DNA of 64,000 bases, taken from the NCBI RefSeq assembly GCF_020164435.1, contig NZ_JAIUDQ010000016.1:62001-126000 (forward strand), read 5' to 3'. The position numbers were made by a program, and so were the translations under genes. The stretch's first letter is position 1, and every line of letters begins with the position of its first letter. The notes beneath the pieces are model-generated. The model worked only from the letters and a program-made list of their open reading frames with translations. It had not been told where the DNA came from and searched no databases. The stretch is from Phyllobacterium lublinensis (GTDB taxonomy: Bacteria > Pseudomonadota > Alphaproteobacteria > Rhizobiales > Rhizobiaceae). Positions 1-9,290 of the stretch are shown here, piece after piece.

Positions 1-975
1 ATCGGCATCGATCTGCAAACCGGACAGGCGAGGCTGGCTTTCGGTATTCCCGATCTGCTCGACGGTGTGGAGGTAACGACACTCGCGGTCGCACTCTTCG
101 CGGTCGGCGAAAGTCTGAGCGTCGCTGCCGCCCATCGCTATGGCGAAGAAAAGATCGAAGCGATCAAGGGCTCCGTCTGGATGAACCGGGAAGACTGGTC
201 GAGATCGTGGAAGCCCTGGCTGCGCGGCACGTTCATCGGTTTCCCGATCGGCGCCATGCCAGCCGGCGGCGCAGAAATCGGCACATTCCTGTCCTATTCG
301 GTAGAGAAGCAGCTTTCAAAGAAACCGGAAGAGTTCGGTAAAGGCGCCATTGAGGGGGTTGCCGGCCCTGAGGCGGCGAACAATGCATCGGCTGCCGGTA
401 CGCTTGTCCCGCTGCTGACGCTTGGACTGCCGACAAGTGCGACAGCTGCCATCATGCTTGCTGGATTCCAGCAGTTCGGCCTTCAGCCCGGCCCATTGCT
501 GTTTGCCAACAATCCGCAAATCGTCTGGGGTTTGATCGCCAGCCTGCTCGTCGCCAATTTCATGCTGCTGGTTCTGAATTTGCCGCTGGTGGGCCTGTGG
601 GTACGGCTGTTGTCGATCCCCAGACATTGGCTCTATGCCGGCATTCTGGTGTTTGCCACGCTTGGCACCATCGGAGCCAATCCGTCGACGTTCGAGCTTG
701 GCATGCTGCTGGCGTTCGGCGTGCTTGGATACATACTGCGCCGCTTCGGGTACCCGATCGCACCCGTTGTGGTTGGTTTGATTCTCGGCCCCATGGCAGA
801 GCAGCAGTTGCGCCGCGCGCTGGCAATTAGCCAGGGTGACCCCACAGTGCTCGTTCATTCACCCATTGCGGTGATTCTGCTGATACTGGCAGTCTGCGCC
901 GTGGTGGTGCCATTGATCATGCGCGCGCGCGGCAAAGGCAAAGTGCTCTCATCACTGGCAGCGAGCGAAGACTGA
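1..975 (+). CDS. TctA-family tripartite tricarboxylate transporter large permease, C-terminal part
   Basis: Open from the first base of the window to a TGA at 973, so only the last 324 residues are present. The family is the 12-helix membrane subunit of TctABC transporters, which take up citrate or related carboxylates delivered by a periplasmic binding protein. The visible part shows alternating long hydrophobic segments, the conserved stretch [13 protein letters not shown] followed by a basic and acidic loop ending [12 protein letters not shown], and a GLQPGPLLF stretch, all typical of TctA. The substrate cannot be read from this fragment. The binding protein and small subunit would have to lie upstream, outside the window. 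The gene ends in a 10-bp stem hairpin. Confidence 0.9.
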   Translation: MGIDLQTGQARLAFGIPDLLDGVEVTTLAVALFAVGESLSVAAAHRYGEEKIEAIKGSVWMNREDWSRSWKPWLRGTFIGFPIGAMPAGGAEIGTFLSYSVEKQLSKKPEEFGKGAIEGVAGPEAANNASAAGTLVPLLTLGLPTSATAAIMLAGFQQFGLQPGPLLFANNPQIVWGLIASLLVANFMLLVLNLPLVGLWVRLLSIPRHWLYAGILVFATLGTIGANPSTFELGMLLAFGVLGYILRRFGYPIAPVVVGLILGPMAEQQLRRALAISQGDPTVLVHSPIAVILLILAVCAVVVPLIMRARGKGKVLSSLAASED

Positions 976-993
976 CCACTAGCCAGCCTGGAA

Positions 994-1021
994 TCCACCG
1001 GAAGAGTTTAGTTCCGGTGGA
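994..1021. terminator. Perfect 10-bp hairpin between two converging genes
   Basis: TCCACCGGAA (994-1003) and TTCCGGTGGA (1012-1021) form a perfect stem with an 8-base loop, 19 bases past the permease stop codon. No clear T tract follows on either strand. It overlaps the 3' end of the small gene on the other strand, so it may serve both transcripts. Confidence 0.55.
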
Positions 1022-1172
1022 TGGTGCGGAACTGAACCGGGTCGATGCCGAGAGCACGCAGATCAGAAGCTGCCGGCTGTTCGCCGAGCCGCGTTGCCGA
1101 TGCTACTGCGACCGCACTGCCGAGCATGGTGAAAAACTGGCCTATCCTGGAATGGATGTGTCTCTTGGTCAT
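1008..1172 (-). CDS. Small 54-residue protein with a DUF1127-like C-terminal end
   Basis: An ATG at 1172 to a TAA at 1008 encodes 54 residues. It begins MTKRHIHSRIGQFF and ends DLRALGIDPVQFRTIHRN, with an alanine-rich middle (LGSAVAVASATR). AAAAAGGATAG sits 6 bases upstream of the ATG as a ribosome binding site. The C-terminal 'DLRxLGIDPxxF' stretch resembles the end of the small DUF1127-type proteins common in Rhizobiales, several of which bind RNA or affect phosphate and carbon metabolism elsewhere; that role is not shown here. It faces the permease gene, and its stop lies inside the hairpin at 994-1021. It is short, so the call rests on the binding site and the family-like ending. Confidence 0.6.
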   Translation of the reverse strand: MTKRHIHSRIGQFFTMLGSAVAVASATRLGEQPAASDLRALGIDPVQFRTIHRN

Positions 1173-1322
1173 TGTTCTATCCTTTTTCGCATGATGTTGC
1201 GATGCAGCATAGATAGGAGAGATGGCTGGGGATGATTAGCCCTCAGAGTGCAGAGCAGCTATGCGAAAATGCATGCCAGAATCGTCAATTCGGAGGGAGT
1301 TGCGAGAAATTCTTCTCCAAGC

Positions 1323-1351
1323 TTGAAAACAGCAAGCCGTTTCGGTATATA
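1323..1351 (+). promoter_or_regulatory. Sigma-70-type promoter for the rimP-nusA-infB operon
   Basis: TTGAAA at 1323-1328 and TATATA at 1346-1351 are separated by exactly 17 bases. The predicted start of transcription is about 1358, giving an 86-base leader before rimP. No other good promoter is seen between 1173 and 1443; the rest of that stretch holds no gene. Confidence 0.65.
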
Positions 1352-1379
1352 GAAGTCATATTCTTGGTCGATAGAACAG

Positions 1380-1410
1380 GAGTGGGTCCAGACCGGTCCC
1401 GCTCTTTTTT
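1380..1410 (+). terminator. Intrinsic-terminator-like hairpin in the rimP leader (possible attenuator)
   Basis: GAGTGGG (1380-1386) pairs with CCCGCTC (1398-1404), one pair being G-T, and six T residues follow at once (1405-1410). The structure lies after the predicted transcription start and before the rimP start codon, so it would stop transcription early unless read through. Confidence 0.6.
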
Positions 1411-1443
1411 GTTTCTTAAGGCCGAAACAGGGAAAAAATTTGC

Positions 1444-2103
1444 GTGACAGACAGCGCTGAATCAGAACACGGAACGGTCTCCGCCAAGGAGCGTGAAGAA
1501 CGCATCATCACTGAAACAGGTGTCGATGCGCGCGTTGCCGGTATCATTGAGCCGGTACTGGAGTCCATAGGCTTCCGCCTGGTTCGAGTACGTCTTTCCG
1601 GCCTCAATGGACTGACATTGCAGATCATGACAGAGCGCAACGATGGCACGATGACCGTCGAAGATTGCGAGCTGGTCAGCCGCACACTATCGCCGGTTCT
1701 GGATGTCGAGGATCCGATCGATCGGCACTACCATCTGGAGGTCTCGTCGCCTGGCATCGATCGTCCGTTGGTTCGCAAGTCGGACTTCGCCACCTGGTCC
1801 GGTCACATCGTCAAGGTCGACACGTCAGCCGTTCTTGAAGGCCGCAAGAAGTTTCGTGGCCGCATCGCTGCTGTATCGGCCGATGCCGTAACAGTCGAAA
1901 GCGACCAGGCGAGTTATGGCGACAAGCCCGTTATTGAGGTGCCCTTCGAGATGATCTCGGATGCACGGTTGGTTTTGACGGATGACCTCATCCGCGATGC
2001 ATTGCGCCGCGACAAGGACTTGCGCGAAGGCCGGATACCCGAAGAGGGCGCGGTCTCCCCGGACGACGCAGAAGCTGCGTCGACACAAACAGATCAGGAT
2101 TGA
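1444..2103 (+). CDS. rimP: Ribosome maturation factor RimP
   Basis: RimP binds the 30S subunit and helps it mature. The 219-residue product has the typical N-terminal half ([20 protein letters not shown], then [11 protein letters not shown] and the [14 protein letters not shown] block near residues 88-103) and a C-terminal SH3-like barrel ([16 protein letters not shown]). The first roughly 28 residues and the acidic tail ([14 protein letters not shown]) are extra to the core. A GTG start was chosen because it is the first in frame after the attenuator hairpin; the binding site upstream (CAGGGA) is weak, and a later start cannot be excluded. It is the first gene of the nusA-infB operon, as in most bacteria. 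Confidence 0.95.
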   Translation: MTDSAESEHGTVSAKEREERIITETGVDARVAGIIEPVLESIGFRLVRVRLSGLNGLTLQIMTERNDGTMTVEDCELVSRTLSPVLDVEDPIDRHYHLEVSSPGIDRPLVRKSDFATWSGHIVKVDTSAVLEGRKKFRGRIAAVSADAVTVESDQASYGDKPVIEVPFEMISDARLVLTDDLIRDALRRDKDLREGRIPEEGAVSPDDAEAASTQTDQD

Positions 2104-2154
2104 TATTTCATACGCCCGCGGGAGAAGCGGTGCGGTGAACCCAAGGAGAAGAAC

Positions 2155-3756
2155 ATGGCAGTCAGTGCAAACAGGCTAGAACTTCTGCAGATCGCCGATG
2201 CGGTCGCACGCGAGAAGTCGATTGACCGCGAGATCGTTATTGCGGCGATGGCCGATGCCATTCAGAAGGCCGCACGCTCGCGTTATGGGCAGGAGACCAA
2301 CATCCGCGCCGATATCAATGCCAAGACCGGTGAGATCAAGCTTCAGCGCCTGCTCGAGGTAGTAGATGACGTGGAGGATCCGGTCACCCAGATCGGTATG
2401 GATGCGGCGCGTGACCGTAATCCTGATGCGCAGCCTGGCGATTTTCTGGCCGACCAGCTGCCTCCGATGGATTTCGGGCGCATTGCTGCCCAGTCCGCCA
2501 AGCAGGTCATCGTGCAGAAGGTCCGTGAAGCCGAGCGTGATCGCCAGTATGACGAATACAAGGATCGTGTTGGTGAAATCATCAACGGCAGCGTCAAACG
2601 CGTCGAATATGGCAATGTGATCGTCGACCTCGGCCGCGGTGAAGCCATTGTCCGCCGCGACGAACTGATCCCGCGTGAAACCTTCCGCTATGGTGATCGC
2701 GTCCGCGCCTATGTCTACGACGTCCGCCGGGAACAGCGCGGTCCGCAGATATTCCTGAGCCGCACGCATCCGCAGTTCATGGCAAAGCTCTTCACAATGG
2801 AAGTGCCGGAAATCTATGACGGGATCATCGAGATCAAGTCGGTAGCTCGTGATCCGGGCTCGCGCGCCAAGATCGCCGTCATTTCGCGCGACTCCTCGAT
2901 TGATCCGGTCGGCGCCTGCGTTGGTATGCGCGGTTCGCGCGTGCAGGCAGTTGTCGGTGAACTCCAGGGCGAAAAAATCGACATTATTCCGTGGTCACCG
3001 GAACCGGCCTCCTTCATCGTCAATGCGCTTCAGCCAGCTGAAGTTGCCAAGGTTGTTCTCGATGAAGACGCCGAACGTATTGAAGTTGTGGTCCCGGATG
3101 ACCAATTGTCACTAGCGATCGGCCGTCGCGGTCAGAATGTCCGCCTGGCTTCGCAGTTGACCGGCTGGGACATTGACATCCTCACCGAGCAGGAAGAGTC
3201 CGAGCGCAGGCAGAAGGAATTCGTCGAACGCTCGAACCTGTTCATGGAAGCGCTCGATGTTGATGAGATGGTTGGACAGGTGCTTGCGTCGGAAGGCTTT
3301 GCGAGCGTAGAGGAAATCGCCTACGTCGATAGCGATGACATTTCCTCCATCGATGGTTTCGATGAGGAGACCGCGACCGAAATCCAGCAGCGTGCTCAGG
3401 AATATTTGAGCCGTATCGAGGAAGAGCGGGATGTCCGCCGCAAGGAATTGGGTGTTTCCGATGAACTGCGCGATCTGCCCGGCATGACCAATGCAATTCT
3501 CGTTGCGGTCGGCGAAGATGGCGTCAAGACCGTTGAAGATTTCGCCGGCTATGCCGTTGATGAATTGACGGGCTGGCGTGAACGCAAGGATGGTGAGACA
3601 ATCAACTATCCGGGTATCCTGTCGCAGTTTGATATCAGCCGCGCTGATGCAGAGCAGATGGTTCTTGCCGCTCGCCTCAAGGCCGGTTGGATCACGGAAG
3701 ACGATCTTGCCAACGCCGAGCCTGAAGCAGAAGCCGATCAGGAGGTCGCTGGCTAA
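2155..3756 (+). CDS. nusA: Transcription termination/antitermination factor NusA
   Basis: NusA binds RNA polymerase and nascent RNA and controls pausing, termination and antitermination. The 533-residue protein shows the N-terminal polymerase-binding domain (1-125), an S1 domain with the block GEIINGSVKRVEYGNVIVDLG (about 141-200), two KH domains (VGACVGMRGSRVQAV near 250 and LAIGRRGQNVRLA near 325), and two C-terminal helix-hairpin-helix repeats (EGFASVEEIAY and VGEDGVKTVEDFAGY), as in the long proteobacterial form. AAGGAGAAGAAC precedes the ATG. It lies 51 bases after rimP and 8 bases before ylxR. Confidence 0.98.
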   Translation: MAVSANRLELLQIADAVAREKSIDREIVIAAMADAIQKAARSRYGQETNIRADINAKTGEIKLQRLLEVVDDVEDPVTQIGMDAARDRNPDAQPGDFLADQLPPMDFGRIAAQSAKQVIVQKVREAERDRQYDEYKDRVGEIINGSVKRVEYGNVIVDLGRGEAIVRRDELIPRETFRYGDRVRAYVYDVRREQRGPQIFLSRTHPQFMAKLFTMEVPEIYDGIIEIKSVARDPGSRAKIAVISRDSSIDPVGACVGMRGSRVQAVVGELQGEKIDIIPWSPEPASFIVNALQPAEVAKVVLDEDAERIEVVVPDDQLSLAIGRRGQNVRLASQLTGWDIDILTEQEESERRQKEFVERSNLFMEALDVDEMVGQVLASEGFASVEEIAYVDSDDISSIDGFDEETATEIQQRAQEYLSRIEEERDVRRKELGVSDELRDLPGMTNAILVAVGEDGVKTVEDFAGYAVDELTGWRERKDGETINYPGILSQFDISRADAEQMVLAARLKAGWITEDDLANAEPEAEADQEVAG

Positions 3757-3764
3757 CAGCGGAC

Positions 3765-4424
3765 GTGAGCGTGGAACCGGAAATGAACGACAGGACGTGC
3801 ATTGTCACGCGGACAAGCGGTTCTGTCGATGACATGATCCGGTTCGTGGCTGGGCCGGATGGAATGGTTGTCGCAGACTTCAAGCGCAATCTCCCCGGTC
3901 GCGGCTGTTGGGTGAAAGCCCAGCGGCGCTATGTGGATGAAGCGGTCAGGCGAAAGCTCTTTCCGCGTGCCCTGAAGACCAATGCCACTGTTCCGGATGA
4001 TTTCGGACTGACAGTGGACCAGATGCTGGCAAAATCGGCATTGGGCAGTTTTGGGTTGGCGCGCAAGGCCGGTGTTGTGGTAACAGGGGCCGCAAAAGTG
4101 GACTCGGCCATCCGCAACGGTACTGCCGCCCTGGTGCTTCATGCGTTTGAAGCGGCCGAAGACGGTGTCCGGAAACTTGACCAGGCCCGCCGTTCGGTTG
4201 TTTATGCGGGCGGACCGGAAATACCTGCCCTTTCATTGTTTGAAAGCAGTGAAATGGATTTGGCATTGGGTGGGGTAAATGTGATACATGCTGCCGTACT
4301 CAAGGGGAAGGCAGCTGCCGGGTTCGTCAGGCGAGCTTGGCTGCTACAGCATTTTCGCGATGGCCGTGACGATCAGGCCGACGCTAAAGCGGCAGCTGCC
4401 GCGAAGGAAACGGAAACGGAATGA
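3765..4424 (+). CDS. ylxR: YlxR (DUF448) / L7Ae-like fusion protein
   Basis: The 219-residue product joins two nucleic-acid-binding domains: an N-terminal YlxR domain ([33 protein letters not shown]; residues 9-90) and a C-terminal L7Ae-like part ([21 protein letters not shown], residues 100-195) that in Firmicutes is the separate protein YlxQ. YlxR homologues have been reported to modulate RNase P and to affect transcription; the role in this group is not settled. The GTG start lies 8 bases after nusA, and the stop overlaps the infB start by 4 bases (ATGA), so translation is probably coupled. The tail is alanine- and lysine-rich. Confidence 0.9.
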   Translation: MSVEPEMNDRTCIVTRTSGSVDDMIRFVAGPDGMVVADFKRNLPGRGCWVKAQRRYVDEAVRRKLFPRALKTNATVPDDFGLTVDQMLAKSALGSFGLARKAGVVVTGAAKVDSAIRNGTAALVLHAFEAAEDGVRKLDQARRSVVYAGGPEIPALSLFESSEMDLALGGVNVIHAAVLKGKAAAGFVRRAWLLQHFRDGRDDQADAKAAAAAKETETE

Positions 4425-7156
4425 GCGATACAAAATCGACAGACGACAAGACGCTTGGCGTCAACAAGAAAACCCTGACCCTGAAGCGGCCCGGTGTTGA
4501 GCAGAGCACGGTGCGCCAGAATTTCAGCCACGGGCGTACGAAGTCTGTTGTCGTTGAAACCAAGAAGCGCAAATTTAGCCTTCCGGATCATAAGCCGGAA
4601 GTCGCGCCGCCTGCTGCGCCCGCCCCTGCGCCTGCTCAAGTGGCCGCCCCTGCGCCTGCTGCTCCAGTTCGTCCGGCGCCGCAGCCCGCTGTAACGCAGG
4701 CCAGCCCCGCTGTAGCACCGCGTCCGGCAGCGCCCGCTGCACCTGCGCCCTCGGCGCCATCTGGCGCCCGCCCCGCAGCACCCGTGCAGCAGCAGCGTCC
4801 TGCGCAGCAGTCCTATCGGCCAGCAGGCCAGCGTTCGAATGACAGATCCGGCATGGTATTGAACACGCTGTCGAGCGCCGAACTCGAGGCACGTCGCAAG
4901 GCACTGGAAGGTTCAAAGGCCCGTGACGCCGAGGATCGTGCCAAGGCTGCAATCGAAGCCGCGCGCCGTGCAGAGGAAGAAGCGCTGCGCGTTAAGGAGC
5001 GAGAGGAATCCGCACGCCGTCAGGCCGAGGAAGAAGAACGCATTCGCAAGGAAGCCGAAGCGAAGCAGCGTGCAGAAGAAGAATCCCGCAAGCGTCAGCC
5101 CGAACTGAAGGCAGCAGACGACGCTGCCGCTTTGAAGGCGCCTGTCCGCAAGCCGAATTTGGCGGAAGAGGACGATGATCGCCGCGGTCCCGCTGGAGCG
5201 CGGCGCGGTGCTGCTACGCCGGTCAAGCCGGAGGTGCGCGCGCCCAAGGTCGTCAAGGGCGAGGATGAGCGCCGTCGTGGCAAGTTGACATTGGGCTCGG
5301 CGCTCGATGACGAAGGCCGTAGCCGTTCCCTTTCGGCGATGCGCCGCCGGCAGGAGAAGTTCAAGCGTGGCATGCAGCAGGAGACACGCGAGAAGATTGC
5401 TCGCGAAGTGGTCTTGCCGGAAACCATCACAATTCAGGAACTCGCCCAGCGTATGGCCGAGCGTTCTGTCGACGTCATCAAGTTCCTAATGAAGGAAGGC
5501 CAGATGATGAAGCCGGGCGATTTGATCGATGCCGATACGGCCCAACTGATCGCCGAAGAATTCGGTCACACGGTGCGCCGTGTTGCTGAGTCCGACGTTG
5601 AAGAGGGAATCTTCAACGTGCAGGACGACGAAGCTGCCTTCGAGCCGCGTCCGCCGGTCGTGACCATCATGGGCCACGTCGATCACGGCAAGACCTCTCT
5701 GCTCGATGCCATCCGCAAGGCCAACGTCGTTTCTGGCGAAGCCGGCGGTATCACGCAGCATATCGGTGCTTACCAGGTCGAGCAGAACGGCCAGAAGATC
5801 ACCTTCATCGACACGCCGGGCCATGCTGCGTTTACGGCCATGCGTGCTCGTGGCGCACAGGCTACCGACATCGCGATCCTTGTTGTGGCTGCTGACGACA
5901 GCGTCATGCCGCAGACCATTGAATCGATCAACCATGCCAAGGCGGCAGGGGTTCCGATCATCGTTGCCATCAACAAGATCGACAAGCCATCGGCTGATGC
6001 GCAGAAGGTCCGCAACGGTCTTCTGCAGCATGAAGTCTTCGTTGAATCGATGGGCGGTGAAACGCTCGATGTTGAAGTTTCGGCAAAAACCGGTGTCGGC
6101 CTCGACAAGCTGCTGGAAGCCATCCTGCTGCAGGCCGAAATACTCGACCTGAAGGCTGATCCGACACGGACGGCTGAAGGTGTCGTAATCGAAGCCAAGC
6201 TGGAACGCGGCCGCGGTTCTGTCGCCACTGTGCTGGTCCAGAAGGGCACGTTGCACCCAGGTGATATCATTGTTGCTGGCAGTGAATGGGGCCGTGTTCG
6301 TGCCTTGGTCAATGACCGTGGTGAGAACATGAAGGAAGCCGGACCGGCGACTCCAGTCGAGGTTCTCGGCCTCCAGGGACCGCCGCAGGCTGGTGATCGC
6401 TTTGCCGTCGTCGAAAACGAAGCAAAGGCGCGCGAGATTTCCGAATATCGCACGCGCCTTGCCCGTGAAAAGGCCGTGGCCAAGCAGGCCGGTTCGCGTG
6501 GTTCACTCGAACAGATGATGAGCCAGTTGCAGGTGACGGGCTTGAAAGAGTTCCCGCTGCTCATCAAGGGTGACGTGCAGGGATCGATCGAAGCCATTGC
6601 CGGCGCACTGGACAAGCTCGGAACCGACGAGGTGCGGGCGCGGATCATCCATTCGGGCGCTGGCGGCATCACCGAGAGCGATATCGCCCTTGCCGAAGCT
6701 TCCAACGCTGCGATCATCGGGTTCAATGTTCGTGCCAACAAGCAGGCGCGTGATCTTGCCGAGCGCGAAGGCATCGAAATCCGCTACTACAACATCATCT
6801 ACGATCTCGTGGATGATGTGAAAGCAGCGATGTCGGGTCTCCTGTCACCGGAACGCCGCGAAACCTTCCTTGGCAATGCGGAGATTCTCGAAGTCTTCAA
6901 CATCACCAAGGTTGGCAAGGTCGCTGGCTGCCGCGTTACGGAAGGCAAGGTCGAACGTGGTGCCGGCGTACGCCTTATCCGCGACAACGTTGTTATCCAT
7001 GAGGGCAAGCTCAAGACGCTCAAGCGCTTCAAGGATGAAGTTTCTGAAGTGCCGGCTGGCCAGGAGTGCGGTATGGCGTTCGAAAACTACGACGATATTC
7101 GCGCTGGCGATACCATCGAAGCTTTCCGCGTCGAACATGTGACCCGAACGCTCTAA
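4421..7156 (+). CDS. infB: Translation initiation factor IF-2
   Basis: IF-2 is the GTPase that brings initiator tRNA to the 30S subunit and promotes subunit joining. The 911-residue protein has a long low-complexity N terminus rich in Ala and Pro (residues 60-140), a charged region with strong coiled-coil character (about 150-235), an IF2_N domain ([25 protein letters not shown] near 330-360), then the G domain with GHVDHGKT near residue 418, DTPGH, and NKID, followed by domains II to IV. The Ala/Pro and coiled-coil parts are typical of alphaproteobacterial IF-2. The start overlaps the ylxR stop. Confidence 0.98.
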   Translation: MSDTKSTDDKTLGVNKKTLTLKRPGVEQSTVRQNFSHGRTKSVVVETKKRKFSLPDHKPEVAPPAAPAPAPAQVAAPAPAAPVRPAPQPAVTQASPAVAPRPAAPAAPAPSAPSGARPAAPVQQQRPAQQSYRPAGQRSNDRSGMVLNTLSSAELEARRKALEGSKARDAEDRAKAAIEAARRAEEEALRVKEREESARRQAEEEERIRKEAEAKQRAEEESRKRQPELKAADDAAALKAPVRKPNLAEEDDDRRGPAGARRGAATPVKPEVRAPKVVKGEDERRRGKLTLGSALDDEGRSRSLSAMRRRQEKFKRGMQQETREKIAREVVLPETITIQELAQRMAERSVDVIKFLMKEGQMMKPGDLIDADTAQLIAEEFGHTVRRVAESDVEEGIFNVQDDEAAFEPRPPVVTIMGHVDHGKTSLLDAIRKANVVSGEAGGITQHIGAYQVEQNGQKITFIDTPGHAAFTAMRARGAQATDIAILVVAADDSVMPQTIESINHAKAAGVPIIVAINKIDKPSADAQKVRNGLLQHEVFVESMGGETLDVEVSAKTGVGLDKLLEAILLQAEILDLKADPTRTAEGVVIEAKLERGRGSVATVLVQKGTLHPGDIIVAGSEWGRVRALVNDRGENMKEAGPATPVEVLGLQGPPQAGDRFAVVENEAKAREISEYRTRLAREKAVAKQAGSRGSLEQMMSQLQVTGLKEFPLLIKGDVQGSIEAIAGALDKLGTDEVRARIIHSGAGGITESDIALAEASNAAIIGFNVRANKQARDLAEREGIEIRYYNIIYDLVDDVKAAMSGLLSPERRETFLGNAEILEVFNITKVGKVAGCRVTEGKVERGAGVRLIRDNVVIHEGKLKTLKRFKDEVSEVPAGQECGMAFENYDDIRAGDTIEAFRVEHVTRTL

Positions 7157-7231
7157 TCAGCAGCGTCTCAATCATGAATGGCAGGTCGCCGGGTAAAACC
7201 GGCGATCTCTCATCTATTTGGATACGACAGA

Positions 7232-7684
7232 ATGGCTCGTTTTGCTTCCACCGGCCCCTCGCAACGCCAGTTACGCGTCAGCGAGCAGGTGCGTCACGCA
7301 GTTTCCCAGGTGCTTCAGCGCGGCGATGTTCGCGACAGCACATTGGAAAATGCCGTCATTGCCATTTCCGAAGTGCGCATGTCGCCCGATCTGAAGATCG
7401 CCACCTGCTTCGTGTCACCGATTGGGGCAATCGACAGCGAGGGCGTCATCGGGGCTCTGAACAAGAACTCGAAGTTTATTCGAGGGCGAGCCGCAACATA
7501 TCTCAAGCAGATGAAATATATGCCAGAATTCCGTTTCCGTATCGATACCAGCTTCGACAATTATGCCAAGATCGATGCACTCCTGCGCAAGCCGGAAGTC
7601 ACACGCGATCTTGAAGGTGAGGACGAAGATGATGGGGGCGACCCGAATCCGGGGGATGTTCCCGGCCATGACGGTAATGACTGA
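7232..7684 (+). CDS. rbfA: 30S ribosome-binding factor RbfA
   Basis: RbfA is a cold-shock protein with a KH-like fold that binds immature 30S subunits. The 150-residue product contains [35 protein letters not shown] and [22 protein letters not shown], the standard family blocks, plus an acidic tail ([10 protein letters not shown]). The frame is open upstream to 7178, but the ATG at 7232 (MARFASTG) matches the usual family start and leaves a 75-base gap after infB. Its stop overlaps the truB start by one base (TGATG). Confidence 0.95.
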   Translation: MARFASTGPSQRQLRVSEQVRHAVSQVLQRGDVRDSTLENAVIAISEVRMSPDLKIATCFVSPIGAIDSEGVIGALNKNSKFIRGRAATYLKQMKYMPEFRFRIDTSFDNYAKIDALLRKPEVTRDLEGEDEDDGGDPNPGDVPGHDGND

Positions 7685-8655
7685 TGACGAGGCAGCGCAA
7701 GAAAAAAGGCCGTCCGGTTTCGGGCTGGCTTATCTTTGACAAGCCGAAAGGCATGGGGTCGACCGAAGCCGTCTCCAAGATCAAGTGGTTGTTCAAGGCG
7801 GAGAAGGCAGGTCATGCGGGTACGCTTGACCCCCTGGCGTCGGGCATGTTGCCGATTGCACTCGGCGAAGCGACCAAGACTGTTCCCTACGTGATGGACG
7901 GAACCAAGGTCTACCGTTTCACGGTAAGCTGGGGTGCTGAGCGCACGACGGACGATCTGGAGGGCGGGGTGACCGTGACCTCCGATAACCGCCCAGACGA
8001 GACCGCCATCAAGGCGTTGTTGCCAAAGTATACCGGCGTCATTGCACAGGTTCCGCCGAAATTCTCGGCCATCAAGATCGCTGGTGAGCGCGCCTATGAT
8101 CTGGCACGTGGCGGCGAGGAAGTCGACATACCCGCCCGCGAAGTGGAGATCGACCGCCTGGACCTCGTCGAATGCCCTGACGCCTCGACGGCGATTTTCG
8201 AAGTCGAATGCGGCAAGGGGACCTATGTGCGGTCACTGGCTCGTGACATGGGACGCGATCTTGGCTGTTACGGCCACATTTCCGATCTGCGCCGCGTCGA
8301 AGTCGCACCGTTTGACGAAGCCGATTTCGTGACACTCGCTGAGCTTGAAGCGGTACACCCGCCAGTGCCGACTGAGGAGGAAGGCGAGGATCGCTCCTAC
8401 GAGGGGCTGGCAGAGCGCTTCTCGGTCATGGACGCTTTCCTGATCGACACGGGCGCTGCGCTCGAAAGCCTTCCGCAGGTGGCGATCTCTGAGGATCAGG
8501 CTCATCGCATCCGCATGGGCAATCCGGTGATCCTGCGCGGGCGCGACGCACCGGTCGAGGCCGATGAGGCCTGTGTAACGAGCAAGGGCAAGCTTCTGGC
8601 AATCGGTTTTATCGAGCAGGGCCAGTTCAAGCCAAAGCGCGTGTTTACTGTGTAG
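7684..8655 (+). CDS. truB: tRNA pseudouridine(55) synthase TruB
   Basis: TruB makes pseudouridine 55 in the T loop of tRNAs. The 323-residue protein has the start region [14 protein letters not shown], the catalytic motif [13 protein letters not shown] with nucleophile Asp49, and the Tyr-containing [15 protein letters not shown] stretch. A C-terminal PUA-like region follows ([16 protein letters not shown]). Coupled to rbfA by a one-base overlap; 152 bases separate it from rpsO. Confidence 0.97.
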   Translation: MTRQRKKKGRPVSGWLIFDKPKGMGSTEAVSKIKWLFKAEKAGHAGTLDPLASGMLPIALGEATKTVPYVMDGTKVYRFTVSWGAERTTDDLEGGVTVTSDNRPDETAIKALLPKYTGVIAQVPPKFSAIKIAGERAYDLARGGEEVDIPAREVEIDRLDLVECPDASTAIFEVECGKGTYVRSLARDMGRDLGCYGHISDLRRVEVAPFDEADFVTLAELEAVHPPVPTEEEGEDRSYEGLAERFSVMDAFLIDTGAALESLPQVAISEDQAHRIRMGNPVILRGRDAPVEADEACVTSKGKLLAIGFIEQGQFKPKRVFTV

Positions 8656-8807
8656 AACCACCGGAATCATTTGCGGCTGGTAATTTGTCACATTTTGGAC
8701 TATACGGCCCGCAGCGATTAGCTTTTGCCATCGCTTTAACCGGCCCCCGCTGGACGACATCCCGGCCGTGGGCATCCTGTTTTCCTCTTCAAAAGAAAGG
8801 ATATACG
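8656..8807 (+). promoter_or_regulatory. rpsO leader with a small hairpin
   Basis: The 152 bases between truB and rpsO contain AGCGAT (8713-8718) paired with ATCGCT (8730-8735), then a GC-rich stretch with complementary GCCC and GGGC blocks (8741-8773), and end in the ribosome binding site AAGAAAGGA. S15 represses its own translation by binding the leader in other bacteria, so this is a candidate autoregulatory region. No convincing promoter was found in it, so read-through from truB is possible. Confidence 0.4.
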
Positions 8808-9077
8808 ATGTCGATAACCGCTGAACGCAAGCAGGCAGTGATCTCTGAATATGCAACAAAGCCCGGCGATACCGGTTCTCCGGAAGTCCAGGTTGCCGTT
8901 CTGACAGAGCGCATTGTCAACTTGACCGAGCACTTCAAGGACCACAAGAAGGACAATCATTCCCGTCGTGGTCTTCTCAAGCTCGTCTCGACGCGCCGCA
9001 GCCTTCTTGATTATCTCAAGAAAGTTGACCAGGGCCGCTACCAGACGCTGATCGAAAAGCTCGGCCTGCGCCGCTAA
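8808..9077 (+). CDS. rpsO: 30S ribosomal protein S15
   Basis: The 89-residue product has the full S15 sequence pattern: [52 protein letters not shown] and LLDYLKK. S15 is a primary 16S rRNA binding protein. The ATG at 8808 has AAGAAAGGA upstream; a longer in-frame extension to 8685 is not part of the family. A strong terminator follows, so rpsO ends its transcript even though pnp is next, as in many proteobacteria. Confidence 0.98.
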   Translation: MSITAERKQAVISEYATKPGDTGSPEVQVAVLTERIVNLTEHFKDHKKDNHSRRGLLKLVSTRRSLLDYLKKVDQGRYQTLIEKLGLRR

Positions 9078-9085
9078 CAGATTGG

Positions 9086-9124
9086 ACCGGCGGATGCGTT
9101 TTCCACGCTCCGCCGGTTTATTTC
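9086..9124 (+). terminator. Rho-independent terminator after rpsO
   Basis: ACCGGCGGA (9086-9094) pairs with TCCGCCGGT (9109-9117); four more pairs extend the stem inward past one bulged T. T-rich sequence (TTTATTT) follows. Confidence 0.8.
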
Positions 9125-9178
9125 ATCTCGATATGAGATGAGTACTACCATGAGGCAGATCATGGGGCAGGATTGCAG

Positions 9179-9200
9179 GCAACTCGGTACCACGAGTTGC
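9179..9200 (+). promoter_or_regulatory. Hairpin in the pnp leader
   Basis: GCAACTCG (9179-9186) and CGAGTTGC (9193-9200) form a perfect 8-bp stem with a 6-base loop, about 90 bases before pnp. In E. coli a leader hairpin is cut by RNase III and PNPase then represses its own synthesis. This could be the counterpart, but that is inference. Confidence 0.4.
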
Positions 9201-9290
9201 ACGTTGTCTTGCCCGTGATTGGTCTAAACGAAACGGGAGAAATGCTGTCATCCAAAGGGATGCGCGTTTTTTCCCACTGAAGGACAAGAC

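Noticed and set aside
8685..8807. N-terminal extension of S15
   Set aside because: In-frame but upstream of a strong ribosome binding site and absent from the S15 family.
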